From Paracrocinitomix sp039939375 (GTDB lineage: Bacteria > Bacteroidota > Bacteroidia > Flavobacteriales_D > Crocinitomicaceae): a DNA stretch of 64,000 nucleotides. Below, piece by piece: positions 1 through 10,226 of this stretch. The translations under genes and the position numbers were made by a program. The notes beneath the pieces are model-generated. The model ran no database searches. It worked only from the letters and a program-made list of their open reading frames with translations, and was not told the DNA's origin. Position 1 is the first letter of the stretch. Every line of letters begins with the position of its first letter. The stretch is from the NCBI GenBank assembly GCA_039939375.1, contig JBDVJO010000001.1, positions 175,894-239,893 on the forward strand, read 5' to 3'.

Positions 1-1806
1 AACAAAGATTCAGCCTTCTATAGAAATGAATTTGTTCCACAATTAAAAGAGTTGTCAAATAATCTTTCAGAAAAATTTGATGTCATTGAATATAATTTTT
101 CAGACGAAGTGTATGAGGGCTTAGGCGGTGAGTATGATGGAAAACTCACCGATATTTCAAAGTTGTACGACCAGATTTTTGATCAGTATACGAATCGAAA
201 TATCGGAGGTGTAGTCATGGCTACTGACGGCATGTATAACACCGGGTCGAATCCGATTTATACGATTACACGAAAAAGTTTTTTACCAATTTTTGCCATT
301 GGTTTAGGGGATACCAATGATGTGAAAGATGTTAAAGTCGATTACATCAAACACAATGATATCGCTTTCTTAGGTAATGATTTTCCAGTAAACATAAACA
401 TTGCTCAAACCAAGTGTCAAGGAGAAAAAGTTAAGGTGTCAGTTTATCAAGAAAACAAGTTGTTGAAAGAAGAGGTTGTAGATTTTACAACGCTTCAAAG
501 TCAAAAAGATTTCAATTTCAACTTCAAAGCGACATCAATTGGATATCAGAAATACACCGTGACCATCAGCGAATTGGAGAATGAGTTTTCTGTCAAAAAT
601 AATTCCGCCAATTTTTACATTGAGGTGATAGATGGGCGTCAAAAAATTGCAATCATCCCAAATGGTCCGCACCCTGATATTGCGGCACTGCGATTTGTAA
701 TTGAGAACAATAAAAATTATGAAGTAGAAATCTTTGAACAAGATAAAGTTCAGGGATTGGCCAAATACGATTTAGCGATCATACATAATTATCAAGGAAC
801 GAACAATAACTTATCAGCAGCTATAGAATCAGGTAAAACACCCTGCTTATTTTTAGTTGGAAATGAGACTAATTTTTCAGGATTGTCGCAAGCTAAAGTT
901 GGTTTTAGTGGACTTTCAAATGATCAAGAGGAAGTAGGCTTTCAGCATAATCCTGCCTTTAAAGAAATATTGCTCAACCCTGAAATTATTCAAATGTTAA
1001 GTTCTGCGCCACCATTGCAAGCACCTTTCGGAAGCCAAAAATTTTCTTCTGCAATTGACGTTCTTGCTTATCAAAAAGTTGGAAATATCACTTTGGATAA
1101 GCCCTTGATTTACTTTACTAAAAAGAACAGCAGTAGATTTGGTGTGGTAATGGGAGAAGGCATTTGGAGATGGCGTTTGCATGATCAACTAAAAAACTCA
1201 ACAACCAAGAATTTTGAAGAGTTAGTTTCGAAAATCATAACTTTCCTGGCTATAAAAGAAAATAGAGATCCATTTAAAGTTCATATCGATAATGAGTTCA
1301 CAGAAAGTCAGAATGTAAAAGTCAAGGCAGAGCTGTATAACCAATCTTATGAACTAGTAAATGAGCCAGAAGTAGTTTTTAAGTTTAACAAGGAAAGCGA
1401 AAATGAACTTTCGCCTCACTTTGTAAGAGTTGGAAATAGTTATCAATTAGATTTAGGAAAACTTCAACAAGGCGTTTACAGCTGGACAGCTTCAACAGAT
1501 TTTCAAGGCAAACATTACGAAAAATCAGGCAGCTTTGTGGTGAAAGAAATAAAGCTAGAATTGCTCTCGTCAAAGGCAGACCATAGATTGTTAAAAAATA
1601 TGGCTAAGAATTCAAATGGTGTTTTTTATTTACCGTCAGAATTAAAGCAACTTGAAAAGGATATCAATGAAAGAGATGATTTAGTAACGGTGGTTTATCA
1701 AGAAAAATCGTTTGACGATTTGATCGATTATAAATGGCTGTTCTTCTTGATTCTCGCCTTCTTGACAGGTGAATGGTTTTTCAGAAAATTCAATGGGGCC
1801 TATTAG
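1..1806 (+). CDS. VWA-domain membrane protein, 5' end outside window
   Basis: The frame is open from base 1, so this is the C-terminal part of a longer protein; the TTG at 52 is not a credible start. The first ~90 residues resemble the back half of a von Willebrand A fold (VVMATDGMYN followed by PIFAIGLGD). The middle is beta-rich. A single membrane helix (KWLFFLILAFLTGEW) ends the protein with a short basic tail, so the bulk is probably periplasmic. Proteins of this build (VWA, long extracytoplasmic region, C-terminal anchor) are common in Bacteroidota, often near BatA/BatB-type genes, but their function is not settled. The VWA assignment is fairly sure; the role is unknown. No terminator is obvious in the 140 bases before the next gene. 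Confidence 0.75.
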   Translation, partial: NKDSAFYRNEFVPQLKELSNNLSEKFDVIEYNFSDEVYEGLGGEYDGKLTDISKLYDQIFDQYTNRNIGGVVMATDGMYNTGSNPIYTITRKSFLPIFAIGLGDTNDVKDVKVDYIKHNDIAFLGNDFPVNINIAQTKCQGEKVKVSVYQENKLLKEEVVDFTTLQSQKDFNFNFKATSIGYQKYTVTISELENEFSVKNNSANFYIEVIDGRQKIAIIPNGPHPDIAALRFVIENNKNYEVEIFEQDKVQGLAKYDLAIIHNYQGTNNNLSAAIESGKTPCLFLVGNETNFSGLSQAKVGFSGLSNDQEEVGFQHNPAFKEILLNPEIIQMLSSAPPLQAPFGSQKFSSAIDVLAYQKVGNITLDKPLIYFTKKNSSRFGVVMGEGIWRWRLHDQLKNSTTKNFEELVSKIITFLAIKENRDPFKVHIDNEFTESQNVKVKAELYNQSYELVNEPEVVFKFNKESENELSPHFVRVGNSYQLDLGKLQQGVYSWTASTDFQGKHYEKSGSFVVKEIKLELLSSKADHRLLKNMAKNSNGVFYLPSELKQLEKDINERDDLVTVVYQEKSFDDLIDYKWLFFLILAFLTGEWFFRKFNGAY

Positions 1807-1946
1807 AAAAGTAACTCTTTTCTCTCTTAAATAAGTGATCCATTTCTCAGGAAGAAAATTTCTTATGCGTTCATAACTATTTTTGAAAACATTGGGTCAA
1901 ACCCTTTAAAATCACTATTTTTCTGCTGAAAAAAACTCTAAAAATC

Positions 1947-4900
1947 ATGCAAATTAAGACGCTATCTTTTATCTTAATCCTTTTAGGTGCGATAAATTTT
2001 TCAAACGCACAATCGTCAAATAGTTATGCCAATGAATTTAAAGCGGCATATATAGCCTATCCAGAAGTTCCGAAAGGAATGTTAGAAGCGGTGGCGTTTT
2101 GTCAAACAAGAATTACAAATATTCAGCACCCTGAGCACAGTTGTGCAGGTTTGCCAGAGGTTAGTGGAGTAATGGGATTAATTGAAGATGGACAGAGTTA
2201 TTTTAAAAACACACAGTCATTAGTTGCTAATACCGCCAATGTCACATTATCTGAAATGGGAGATCCCGCAACGGATATCATGGCTTATGCGGCAACATAT
2301 GCTGCATATTTACAAGAACTTTCAATTAGTCCTGGTGATTTTTCGGGTCATGAATTTGTGCTGAGACAACTTTCAGAAATTCCATCAGACGGAAATCCAG
2401 TAAACGAATTTGCCTTAAGCGCTTTTACGTATCAAATTTTAGATTTTTTGAGGGATGAAGAACAACAAGCTACTTTTCAATTTCCGGCACATCCTATTAA
2501 TTTAAAAGCAGTTTATGGTGAAGATAATTTGAAGATACTATCAGCTAAAAAAGTAACGGTTTCAGAAGAAACGGTAATTAACTCAAAAGGAGACCAGTTT
2601 ACTCCACAAAATAAGTCCTTAGAATATGGTCCGGCTTTGTGGGTGGCAACGCCTTCTTGTAATTATTCTTCAAGAGCAGGGACACCAATTTCGGCAGTGA
2701 CCATTCATACCATTCAAGGATCTTATGCTGGAGCGATTAGTTGGGCGCAAAACTGTAACGCTAATGTATCTTATCATTATGTGGTGCGATCTACAGATGG
2801 TCAAATAACTCAAATGTTATATGAAGCAGATAAAGGTTGGCATGTTGGAAATGCAAATCCATACGCAATCGGAATCGAACATGAAGGATATGTAGATAAT
2901 CCAGCTTGGTATACAACGGCTCTTTACACGGCATCTGCTGATTTAACTAAAGATATCACACAAAGTGGTTATGGTATTAACCCGCTTAGAACGTATTATG
3001 GACCATCTTCAACGGGTTTAAATACCTTAGGTTCTTGTACCACCATTAAAGGACATCAGCATTTTCCAAGTCAATCTCATACTGATCCTGGAATTAACTG
3101 GAACTGGGAATATTATTATCAATTGATTAATGACACACCGCCAATAACAACCCTTACTTCAGCTACTGGGGTGACTTATGATTCGGGCGGAGCAGGAGGA
3201 AATTATACAGATGATGAACGTGAGTTGTATCTAATTGAGCCAACCAACGTGCAAAGTGTGACCATCAATTTTGATCAGTTTAGCATTGAGCAAGATTGGG
3301 ATTACATGTATGTTTATGATGGGAACTCACTTTCTGACCCTTTATTAGGAGTGTATACCGGAACTGCCTCTCCAGGTTCTTTAACATCAAGTGGAGGAGC
3401 AATTCTATTAGAATTTAGATCAGATTGTGCAACACAAGATGCAGGGTGGGAAATTTCTTGGACTTCGGTTCCAGGACCTAATCCTGGAGATTTAGTGGCT
3501 CCGGCTACTTCAGTATCCATTCCAAACACATGGAAAACAACTGACTTTACGGCGACATTTACAGATGTTGACAATGTAGGCGGAAGCGGTGTTCATCATC
3601 AGTTTTATCAGGTCATAGATTTTGATGGAACTGAGTGGAGAGCAAATGAAAATAATGGATTCTTCTCAGATAATTTTGATGTAGCTATTCATCCAGATTG
3701 GACGTCTCAGGTGGGGACATGGAGCATCAACTCTGCTGTTTTGAATCAGTCTGAAGAAGCGAATACGAACACCAATTTATGGGCGAATTTAAATCAAGAC
3801 AATTACGACCAATGGTTGTATCATTTTTCAGCGAAAATTAGTGGAACCGGAGGAAACAAAAGAGCTGGGTTCCATTTTATGTGTGATGATCCAAGTTTGA
3901 CGAATAGAGGTAACTCTTACTTTGTTTGGTTGCGTTCAGACGATAATAAGGTCCAAATTTATAAAACGGTGAATGACGTATTCACTTTAGAAGAGGATTT
4001 AGACTACACCATAAATGATGATCAGTGGTATGATTGGAAAGTGGTCTATGATAAAAGTACAGGTAAAATTGAGTTTTATTTAGATAATGTTTTGGTGAGT
4101 TCGTGGATAGATTCTAGTCTATACACTTCAGGGAATTCAATTTCGTTCCGTTCAGGAGATGCGGTACTAGAAGTGAATAACATGAAGGCTTATCATAACA
4201 GAGGGAGTTCAGAATTAGTTACTATAAACACAGGTAACGACATCCAAAATCAAAATGATTCACCGTTGGTTCACGCAGGAAAGGTGAAGTCAATCGCTAT
4301 TGATAGTTCTAATAATATTTCTTCTATTGCAGAACAATTAGTCAATGTAGATTGGACACCACCTGTTTCAATTCCGTCTATAAATGACGGTTTGGCTTCT
4401 GATATTAATGTCTTTACGAATAACACTGAAATTTCTGCGAATTGGTTGCCATCTTCAGATCCCAATTCTGATTTACAACGTTATTGGTATGCAATCGGAA
4501 CAACTTCGGGAGGAACAGATGTTGTCGGTTGGACGGATAATTGGATTAACGACACTGTGACGCATTCAGGGTTAAATCTTACTGAAGGAGTGACATATTA
4601 TTTTTCAGTATTTGCTGAAAATGGAGCCGGATTGTTTTCAGATACTATTTATTCAGATGGTCAATTATTGCAAGCACCAACTGCAACGCCTGATGCAGGC
4701 TTCATTATTTCTAATTCTTACATCTGTTCGTTTGAACCTGTAGTGGTTCAAAATTCTTCGCAAGATGCTCAAACTTATTCATGGGATGCGCCTGGAGCAA
4801 CACCTCCAACATCTACAGATGCTAATCCAACCTTTGCTTACACGGTAACAGGTTATTATGATATCACATTAACAGCAACCGGAATAGGAGGAACAGACAC

Positions 4901-5453
4901 CGAGACGCAAACGATATATGTAAGCATTGATACCATTCCTAATGCCGGATACACAACAAGTAGTTCAACAGTGGATATCAGCAATGCTTTTGTGACCTTT
5001 AATAATGAGTCAGAGCATGCGAATGGGTATTTCTGGGATTTTGATGATGGATCTATTTCTACGGATGAAAACCCTTGGCATGAATTTACCGCATTGGGAA
5101 CTTATAGTGTAATGTTAGTTGCGGTAAACGGTAACTGCCCAAATGACACAACGATATCAACGATCAATGTTATTGATGATTTAGGCTTAAATACTGGATT
5201 AGGTGAAACTGAAGTTTATCCTAACCCGGTAAAAGAAGAGCTGATGATTAAATTAGATGATAGTTGGGGTGATCAAGTTCAAATTCAACTGTTAGATGCG
5301 AGAGGAAGAATAGTGTACAATGAGCAATACCAAAATCAGCAAATTATTCAATTAAATTTGATTGAAAATAATGTGCATGACGGCATTTACTTTTTAAGAC
5401 TTTCAAACGATAAAAAAGTTGGAAGCCAGAAAATTATCGTCAAACGTGGCTAG
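1947..5453 (+). CDS. T9SS-exported N-acetylmuramoyl-L-alanine amidase with CUB and PKD modules
   Basis: A signal peptide ends near NAQS. Residues ~245-395 form an Amidase_2/AmpD-like domain. The predicted zinc ligands are H254 (VTIHTIQ), H370 (KGHQH) and D380 (HTDPG), with the same 10-residue spacing between the last two as in AmpD. A CUB-like domain follows (~410-510, DWDYMYVYDG), then a LamG-like jelly roll (~580-750), a fibronectin-like part and two PKD repeats (~925-1075, YFWDFDDGS). The last ~80 residues are a type A T9SS sorting domain (YPNPVKEEL ... GIYFLRL). The family cleaves the amide bond between MurNAc and the stem peptide. Export to the cell surface suggests it attacks foreign cell walls or processes the cell's own envelope. 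The function call is strong; the target is inference. Confidence 0.88.
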   Translation: MQIKTLSFILILLGAINFSNAQSSNSYANEFKAAYIAYPEVPKGMLEAVAFCQTRITNIQHPEHSCAGLPEVSGVMGLIEDGQSYFKNTQSLVANTANVTLSEMGDPATDIMAYAATYAAYLQELSISPGDFSGHEFVLRQLSEIPSDGNPVNEFALSAFTYQILDFLRDEEQQATFQFPAHPINLKAVYGEDNLKILSAKKVTVSEETVINSKGDQFTPQNKSLEYGPALWVATPSCNYSSRAGTPISAVTIHTIQGSYAGAISWAQNCNANVSYHYVVRSTDGQITQMLYEADKGWHVGNANPYAIGIEHEGYVDNPAWYTTALYTASADLTKDITQSGYGINPLRTYYGPSSTGLNTLGSCTTIKGHQHFPSQSHTDPGINWNWEYYYQLINDTPPITTLTSATGVTYDSGGAGGNYTDDERELYLIEPTNVQSVTINFDQFSIEQDWDYMYVYDGNSLSDPLLGVYTGTASPGSLTSSGGAILLEFRSDCATQDAGWEISWTSVPGPNPGDLVAPATSVSIPNTWKTTDFTATFTDVDNVGGSGVHHQFYQVIDFDGTEWRANENNGFFSDNFDVAIHPDWTSQVGTWSINSAVLNQSEEANTNTNLWANLNQDNYDQWLYHFSAKISGTGGNKRAGFHFMCDDPSLTNRGNSYFVWLRSDDNKVQIYKTVNDVFTLEEDLDYTINDDQWYDWKVVYDKSTGKIEFYLDNVLVSSWIDSSLYTSGNSISFRSGDAVLEVNNMKAYHNRGSSELVTINTGNDIQNQNDSPLVHAGKVKSIAIDSSNNISSIAEQLVNVDWTPPVSIPSINDGLASDINVFTNNTEISANWLPSSDPNSDLQRYWYAIGTTSGGTDVVGWTDNWINDTVTHSGLNLTEGVTYYFSVFAENGAGLFSDTIYSDGQLLQAPTATPDAGFIISNSYICSFEPVVVQNSSQDAQTYSWDAPGATPPTSTDANPTFAYTVTGYYDITLTATGIGGTDTETQTIYVSIDTIPNAGYTTSSSTVDISNAFVTFNNESEHANGYFWDFDDGSISTDENPWHEFTALGTYSVMLVAVNGNCPNDTTISTINVIDDLGLNTGLGETEVYPNPVKEELMIKLDDSWGDQVQIQLLDARGRIVYNEQYQNQQIIQLNLIENNVHDGIYFLRLSNDKKVGSQKIIVKRG

Positions 5454-5553
5454 AAATTCGACAAGGATAAAATCAATTAAACCGATTTATAATTACCTTT
5501 GTCCCAAAGTAATCTACTTTTTTTGGTAGGTTTCAGGTTTTATAGTTTTTGCA

Positions 5554-5592
5554 AGAAAAAAGGAAATAGTCCAAAAGACTACTTCCTTTTTT
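5554..5592. terminator. Bidirectional terminator between convergent genes
   Basis: An imperfect hairpin (AGGAAATAGTC, loop caaaa, GACTACTTCCT, one A/C mismatch) has an A-run on the left and a T-run on the right, so it can end transcription from both sides. Its right arm covers the last codons of the leftward GNAT gene. Confidence 0.65.
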
Positions 5593-6079
5593 CGGTTTTA
5601 AGAGGTAGTATCATTTTAACGTCACAAGAAAAGTGGCCTGTATCTCCCAAAGAATAATCGACATATTCAAAACCTGATCGTTCATAAAGCTTTCTCGCTT
5701 GCGGCATATGCTCAAAGGTTTCAATGTAAATTAAATCATATCCAGATTCTTTAGCGAAATTGATACATGTATCCATCAATGCTTTTCCAATTCCCTTTCC
5801 CCTAGCAGTTGAAGCTAAAAACATACGTTGCAATTCGCAATAATGCTCATTTTGGTTAGGAATAGGAGCTATTCCAGATCCACCCAATAAAACGCCATTC
5901 TCTTCAGCAATGAAGTAAACACTTCCTTCTTCTTGATAACAAGTAGACATACGATTAGTCGCTTCATCAGTATAAACTGTTCCTTCAATGGCATAGTTCA
6001 GCTCTTCTAACGCCGTTTTTATAACCTTAGCCAATGCGGCATCATCTTTTTGTTCTATTCTTCTAAAACTTATACTCAC
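5579..6079 (-). CDS. GNAT family N-acetyltransferase
   Basis: A complete 166-residue GNAT domain. The acetyl-CoA loop is ARGKGIGKAL (~93-102), preceded by the beta-strand CELQRMFL and followed by QARKLYERSGFEYV, the usual motif B. The family moves the acetyl group of acetyl-CoA onto an amine. The substrate cannot be read from the sequence. The gene stands alone, convergent with the amidase gene, and its 3' end is shared with the terminator hairpin there. The start ATG at 6079 lies about 100 bases from the divergent propeller-protein start, so the two genes share a promoter region. Confidence 0.85.
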   Translation of the reverse strand: MSISFRRIEQKDDAALAKVIKTALEELNYAIEGTVYTDEATNRMSTCYQEEGSVYFIAEENGVLLGGSGIAPIPNQNEHYCELQRMFLASTARGKGIGKALMDTCINFAKESGYDLIYIETFEHMPQARKLYERSGFEYVDYSLGDTGHFSCDVKMILPLKTEKRK

Positions 6080-6176
6080 AGGTTAAAATTAAACCTTTCA
6101 TCTTTATTTTCTAGCTTTTATACCTTTCAATATACCATGCCGATTATTCTTGTTAATTTTAGGAAAAATCCACATC

Positions 6177-9100
6177 ATGAAAAATATATTCTTAAGTGCT
6201 GTATTCATCTTGTTATCATCTTCAATAGTGATAGCTCAAAAGAAGAAAGATGAACCTGAGGCAAAATCAAAAATTAATTCTGGAACAGTATCGGGATTAT
6301 CATTTAGATGCATTGGCCCGGCTTTAACGGCAGGAAGAATAGCGGATATTGCTGTTAATCCTGATAATCCTTCAGAGTATTATTTAGGAGTAGCTTCTGG
6401 TGGTGTTTGGAAAACTACGAATCACGGAACAACTTATGAACCAATTTTTGATAATCAGGGTTCTTATTCAATTGGTTGTGTAACGATTGATCCCTCAAAT
6501 AGCAATACGGTTTGGGTAGGAACCGGAGAGAATAATAACCAACGTTCAGTAGCCTATGGTGATGGTGTATATAAGTCAGTAGATGGCGGTTCAAGCTGGA
6601 AAAACATGGGTTTGAAAAAGTCAGAGCACATTTCAAAAGTAATTGTAGATCCAAGAAATTCTGACGTAGTTTATGTTGCTGCTTATGGTCCATTATGGTC
6701 TGAAGGTGGTGAAAGAGGAGTGTATAAAACAACAGACGGTGGAGAAAACTGGGAGTTGATTCACTTCATTTCAAAAAACACAGGAACCTGTGACCTGATC
6801 ATGGATCCGAATAACCCAGATGTATTGTATGAAGCAGTTCACCAAAGAAGAAGACATGTTTTTACTTATGTTGGTGGAGGAAAAGAAAGTTCAGTTTATA
6901 AAACGGAAGATGGCGGTAAAACATGGAAAGAAATCACTTCAGGATTACCAGCGGGTAAAATGGGTAGAGTAGGGCTTGCAATTTCGCCAGTTGATACGGA
7001 TTATGTTTTTGCGATTGTTGAGGCAGAAGATGATAAAGGTGGTTTTTATAGATCTACCAATAGAGGAATGTCTTGGTCAAAGCAGAGTGGATATAAAACT
7101 TCTGGGAACTATTATCAAGAGATTATTTGTGATCCATCTGACAAAGACAAAATATTTTCAATGAATACCTGGTTGCACCATTCTGAAGATGGAGGAAAAA
7201 CCTTCAAAATGACAGGGGAGAAAGGAAAGCACGTGGATAATCATTGTATTTGGATCAACCCGAATAACACAGACCATTGGATAGTTGGTTGTGATGGAGG
7301 TGTGTATGAAACGTATGATCATGCTTCAACCTGGCAATTTAAAGCCAACTTGCCAATTACACAGTTTTACAAAGTTGCAGTGGATAATGATGCACCATTT
7401 TACAATGTATATGGTGGAACTCAAGATAATAACTCATTAGGTGGGCCGTCAAGAACATTGAATAACGCAGGAATTTTAAATACAGATTGGTACATCACAA
7501 ATGGTGGTGATGGATTTGAATCTCAAGTAGATCCTGGAAATCCGGATATCGTTTACGCGCAAGCTCAGTATGGCTGGTTAGTAAGATATGATAGAAAATC
7601 AGGAGAGAAAATCGGAATCCAGCCCATTGAAGGGAAAGATGAAAAAGCTTATCGTTGGAACTGGGACGCACCCTTAGTGATTTCAAAACATAAAAATGAG
7701 CGTATCTATTTTGCAGCAAATAAAGTCTTTAAATCAGACGATAGAGGGAACACATGGCAAACAATTTCGCCAGATTTAACGAGACAATTAGACCGTAATC
7801 AAATGAAAGTGATGGGAGAAATTCAATCACCAGATGTGGTCATGAAAAATAAGTCTACTACTATTTTCGGAAACATTGTTGCGCTAGATGAGTCTGCTAA
7901 AAATGAGAATTTATTATATGCGGGAACAGATGATGGTTTAATTCAAGTAACAACAGACGGTGGCGCTACTTGGAACAAGAAAGACAATTTCCCAGGTGTT
8001 CCGGCAATGACATACGTTAATATGTTACTGACTTCAAAACATGATGAAGGAACTGTTTATGCTGTCTTCAACAACCACAAAAAAGGAGACTTTAAACCTT
8101 ATATCTTAAAAAGTACAGATAAGGGTAATGCATGGACATCAATAGCCGGAGATTTACCAGAAAGAGGTTCGGTTTATGCGATTGCAGAAGATCACGTGAA
8201 TCCTAACTTATTGTTTGCTGGAACTGAGTTTGGCGTATATTTCACGATAAATGGTGGTAAGAACTGGGTGCAATTGTCTGCAGGATTACCAACCGTAGCA
8301 ATTAGAGATATTGCAATTCAGGAGAGAGAAAATGATTTAGTTTTAGCCTCTTTTGGACGTAGTTTTTATGTTCTAGATGATTATACGCCTTTAAGAACTA
8401 TTTCAGAAGAATTGTTAGAAAAAGAAGCGACAATTTTCCCAATTAAAACTGCGCTCCAATATATAGAATCTAATCCATTAGGCTTAAGAGGAACGGGATC
8501 TCAAGGCGCATCTTTTTATGCAGCAAATAACCCAGAATTTGGAGCTACATTTACTTATTATGTAAAAGAGAATCCAAAGTCTCCAGAAGATTTAAGAAAA
8601 GAAGCAGAAAAGAAAGCGAAAGAAGATGGCGGATCGATTACTTACCCTAAATACGAAGACTTCGTAAAAGAAGATAACTATGAAGATGGCTATCACTTAT
8701 TCATCATAAAAGATGCGGCAGGTAACGAGATTGATCGTATCAAGACTTCATCTAAAACAGGTGTGAATAGATTCCATTGGAATATGCGATATCCATCAAC
8801 TTCACCTATAAAATTGAAACAAAGAAAAGTGGGTAGATATTCATCTGCAGATGAAGGTCCTCTAGTTATGCCAGGTAAATATACGGTTGAGCTATACCGT
8901 TCAGAGAATGGTTCATTCAGTAAATTGGTGGATGCTACTCCGTTTGAGATTAAAGCCTTAGAAAATTCATCATTAGCGAGACAAACAGAGGCAAATATTG
9001 CTTTCAAAAAAGATATAGCTGAGTTAAAAAGAAAAATTTGGGCAGGATCAAAACAAATGGGCGAGTTAGAAGAGAAGCTTTCTTATATCAAGGCGGCGAT

Positions 9101-9452
9101 TCAGCAATACCCTGGAGCAGATTTAGCGTGGATGGATGAGGTGAAAAAGCAAGAAGCAGTACTTCATGATTTAAACATTGCGCTATGGGGAGATTGGCAT
9201 AAGTCATCAAGAGATGTTGAGACTAAAACAGGAATTGGTGAACGCGTATCTACCGTTGTTTATCAGTGCTGGTATTCAACTTCAGATCCAACAACGACTC
9301 AAAAAGATCAATATAAAATTGCATCAGAAGAATATGTAGCCTTAAAAGCTAAAATTGATAAAGTAGCTTCTGATATAGCGGCACTAGAATCAAAGTTGAA
9401 TGAGAAAGGAATGCCTTATACACCTAACAGGCCTAACTTTAAAGAAGATTAA
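6177..9452 (+). CDS. Secreted BNR/Asp-box (sortilin/VPS10-like) propeller protein
   Basis: I choose the ATG at 6177, not an earlier in-frame ATG at 6150, because it opens directly on a signal peptide (MKNIFLSAVFILLSSS ... IAQ). About 740 residues carry repeated Asp-box motifs of the form S-x-D-x-G-x-x-W (KSVDGGSSW, KTTDGGENW, KTEDGGKTW, HSEDGGKTF), the mark of BNR or VPS10-type beta-propellers. The last ~330 residues hold a small beta domain and charged helices. Similar ~1,000-residue proteins are common in Bacteroidota and are annotated as glycosyl hydrolase or sortilin-like. No sialidase-type catalytic arginine triad is evident, so I do not call it an enzyme. No T9SS sorting domain is visible. 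Confidence 0.8.
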   Translation: MKNIFLSAVFILLSSSIVIAQKKKDEPEAKSKINSGTVSGLSFRCIGPALTAGRIADIAVNPDNPSEYYLGVASGGVWKTTNHGTTYEPIFDNQGSYSIGCVTIDPSNSNTVWVGTGENNNQRSVAYGDGVYKSVDGGSSWKNMGLKKSEHISKVIVDPRNSDVVYVAAYGPLWSEGGERGVYKTTDGGENWELIHFISKNTGTCDLIMDPNNPDVLYEAVHQRRRHVFTYVGGGKESSVYKTEDGGKTWKEITSGLPAGKMGRVGLAISPVDTDYVFAIVEAEDDKGGFYRSTNRGMSWSKQSGYKTSGNYYQEIICDPSDKDKIFSMNTWLHHSEDGGKTFKMTGEKGKHVDNHCIWINPNNTDHWIVGCDGGVYETYDHASTWQFKANLPITQFYKVAVDNDAPFYNVYGGTQDNNSLGGPSRTLNNAGILNTDWYITNGGDGFESQVDPGNPDIVYAQAQYGWLVRYDRKSGEKIGIQPIEGKDEKAYRWNWDAPLVISKHKNERIYFAANKVFKSDDRGNTWQTISPDLTRQLDRNQMKVMGEIQSPDVVMKNKSTTIFGNIVALDESAKNENLLYAGTDDGLIQVTTDGGATWNKKDNFPGVPAMTYVNMLLTSKHDEGTVYAVFNNHKKGDFKPYILKSTDKGNAWTSIAGDLPERGSVYAIAEDHVNPNLLFAGTEFGVYFTINGGKNWVQLSAGLPTVAIRDIAIQERENDLVLASFGRSFYVLDDYTPLRTISEELLEKEATIFPIKTALQYIESNPLGLRGTGSQGASFYAANNPEFGATFTYYVKENPKSPEDLRKEAEKKAKEDGGSITYPKYEDFVKEDNYEDGYHLFIIKDAAGNEIDRIKTSSKTGVNRFHWNMRYPSTSPIKLKQRKVGRYSSADEGPLVMPGKYTVELYRSENGSFSKLVDATPFEIKALENSSLARQTEANIAFKKDIAELKRKIWAGSKQMGELEEKLSYIKAAIQQYPGADLAWMDEVKKQEAVLHDLNIALWGDWHKSSRDVETKTGIGERVSTVVYQCWYSTSDPTTTQKDQYKIASEEYVALKAKIDKVASDIAALESKLNEKGMPYTPNRPNFKED

Positions 9453-10051
9453 TTAGACTCTTGTAAAATACTAATACCATTTGGACCTTCATTGCAAAGA
9501 AGGTCCAGAGCGGTTGGGTTATTCACGAAACCATAACGTTCTTCAAAAGTTTGAATGTATGGTTTCGTTTTAAAACCGGTATCTATTTTTGGATGAAGAT
9601 TTTTTCGATAATCATCTTTTTTAAAATCAATAAACTCTGAAGTGGTATCTAACTTCACAGTTAACCCAAATTTATCGATTAGATGCTGCGTGATTTCGAA
9701 GTTCAGCTCCCACAAGAACAGGTGTTTTTTTTCTAAAATCTCTGAAATGGCATCCCAATAAAACTGAAAGTATGGCGTGTTTCGGTAAGCTGATTCTATA
9801 GCCTTTAGGTGGTCTTTTTGCCAATTCTCGGCATAACTTATCGCTACCTCTTTGATCAAAGTATTTTTTCCTTGCGGTCTAATTACCGGAACTGATAAAT
9901 TTAATAGTCCATTCGCAGTTAGAATAGTGGTTCTGTTTCTAAAAGTTTGCTTTTCGTAACGTTCGTTAATGTCGATAACAACCTCTTTGTTTTCAAATAG
10001 AATTTTGAAATACTCAATATTGGGAAAATATGAGGTAGGGAGAATTGTCAT
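9449..10051 (-). CDS. WbqC family protein
   Basis: This 200-residue protein matches the WbqC-like family: an opening PTSYFPNIEYF, RNRTTILTANG, a central SYAENWQKDHLKAIESAY and NTPYFQFYW. WbqC proteins occur in O-antigen and surface-glycan loci, but the biochemical role is not well defined. There is no signal peptide, so it should be cytoplasmic. In many Bacteroidota a WbqC gene sits beside lepB and dapB; here that pair lies about 9.5 kb away (19.5-21.9 kb), with the stress island between. The stop overlaps the stop of the convergent propeller gene: the palindrome TTAA at 9449-9452 supplies both stop codons. Confidence 0.8.
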   Translation of the reverse strand: MTILPTSYFPNIEYFKILFENKEVVIDINERYEKQTFRNRTTILTANGLLNLSVPVIRPQGKNTLIKEVAISYAENWQKDHLKAIESAYRNTPYFQFYWDAISEILEKKHLFLWELNFEITQHLIDKFGLTVKLDTTSEFIDFKKDDYRKNLHPKIDTGFKTKPYIQTFEERYGFVNNPTALDLLCNEGPNGISILQESN

Positions 10052-10179
10052 TTTTATTTGGCGAAGATAAGGTTTAGAAACATTAAAATTGGGAGTATTG
10101 ACTCTATTTGGGGAGGTTTTTCCCCAGTTGTGATTTTAGTTTAGAGCGCAACTGTTTGTTTATTAGCGGTTTAATTAGT

Positions 10180-10194
10180 CGGCGTTGTTTTTGG
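10180..10194 (+). promoter_or_regulatory. Weak -24/-12-like element before the DUF1328 gene
   Basis: CGGCGTTGTTTTTGG matches the sigma-54 pattern TGGCACG-N4-TTGC only at the -24 GGC and -12 TTG; the last G replaces the nearly invariant C. It would give a 21-base leader. Listed only because a better copy of the motif exists in the same island. Confidence 0.15.
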
Positions 10195-10226
10195 ATTATA
10201 CTTTCTGAACCATAAAAATTTAAAAC

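Noticed and set aside
10110..10130. GGGGAGGTTTTTCCCC hairpin upstream of the DUF1328 gene as an attenuator
   Set aside because: The stem is short (five pairs) and there is no T-run or leader ORF; not enough to call a regulatory RNA.
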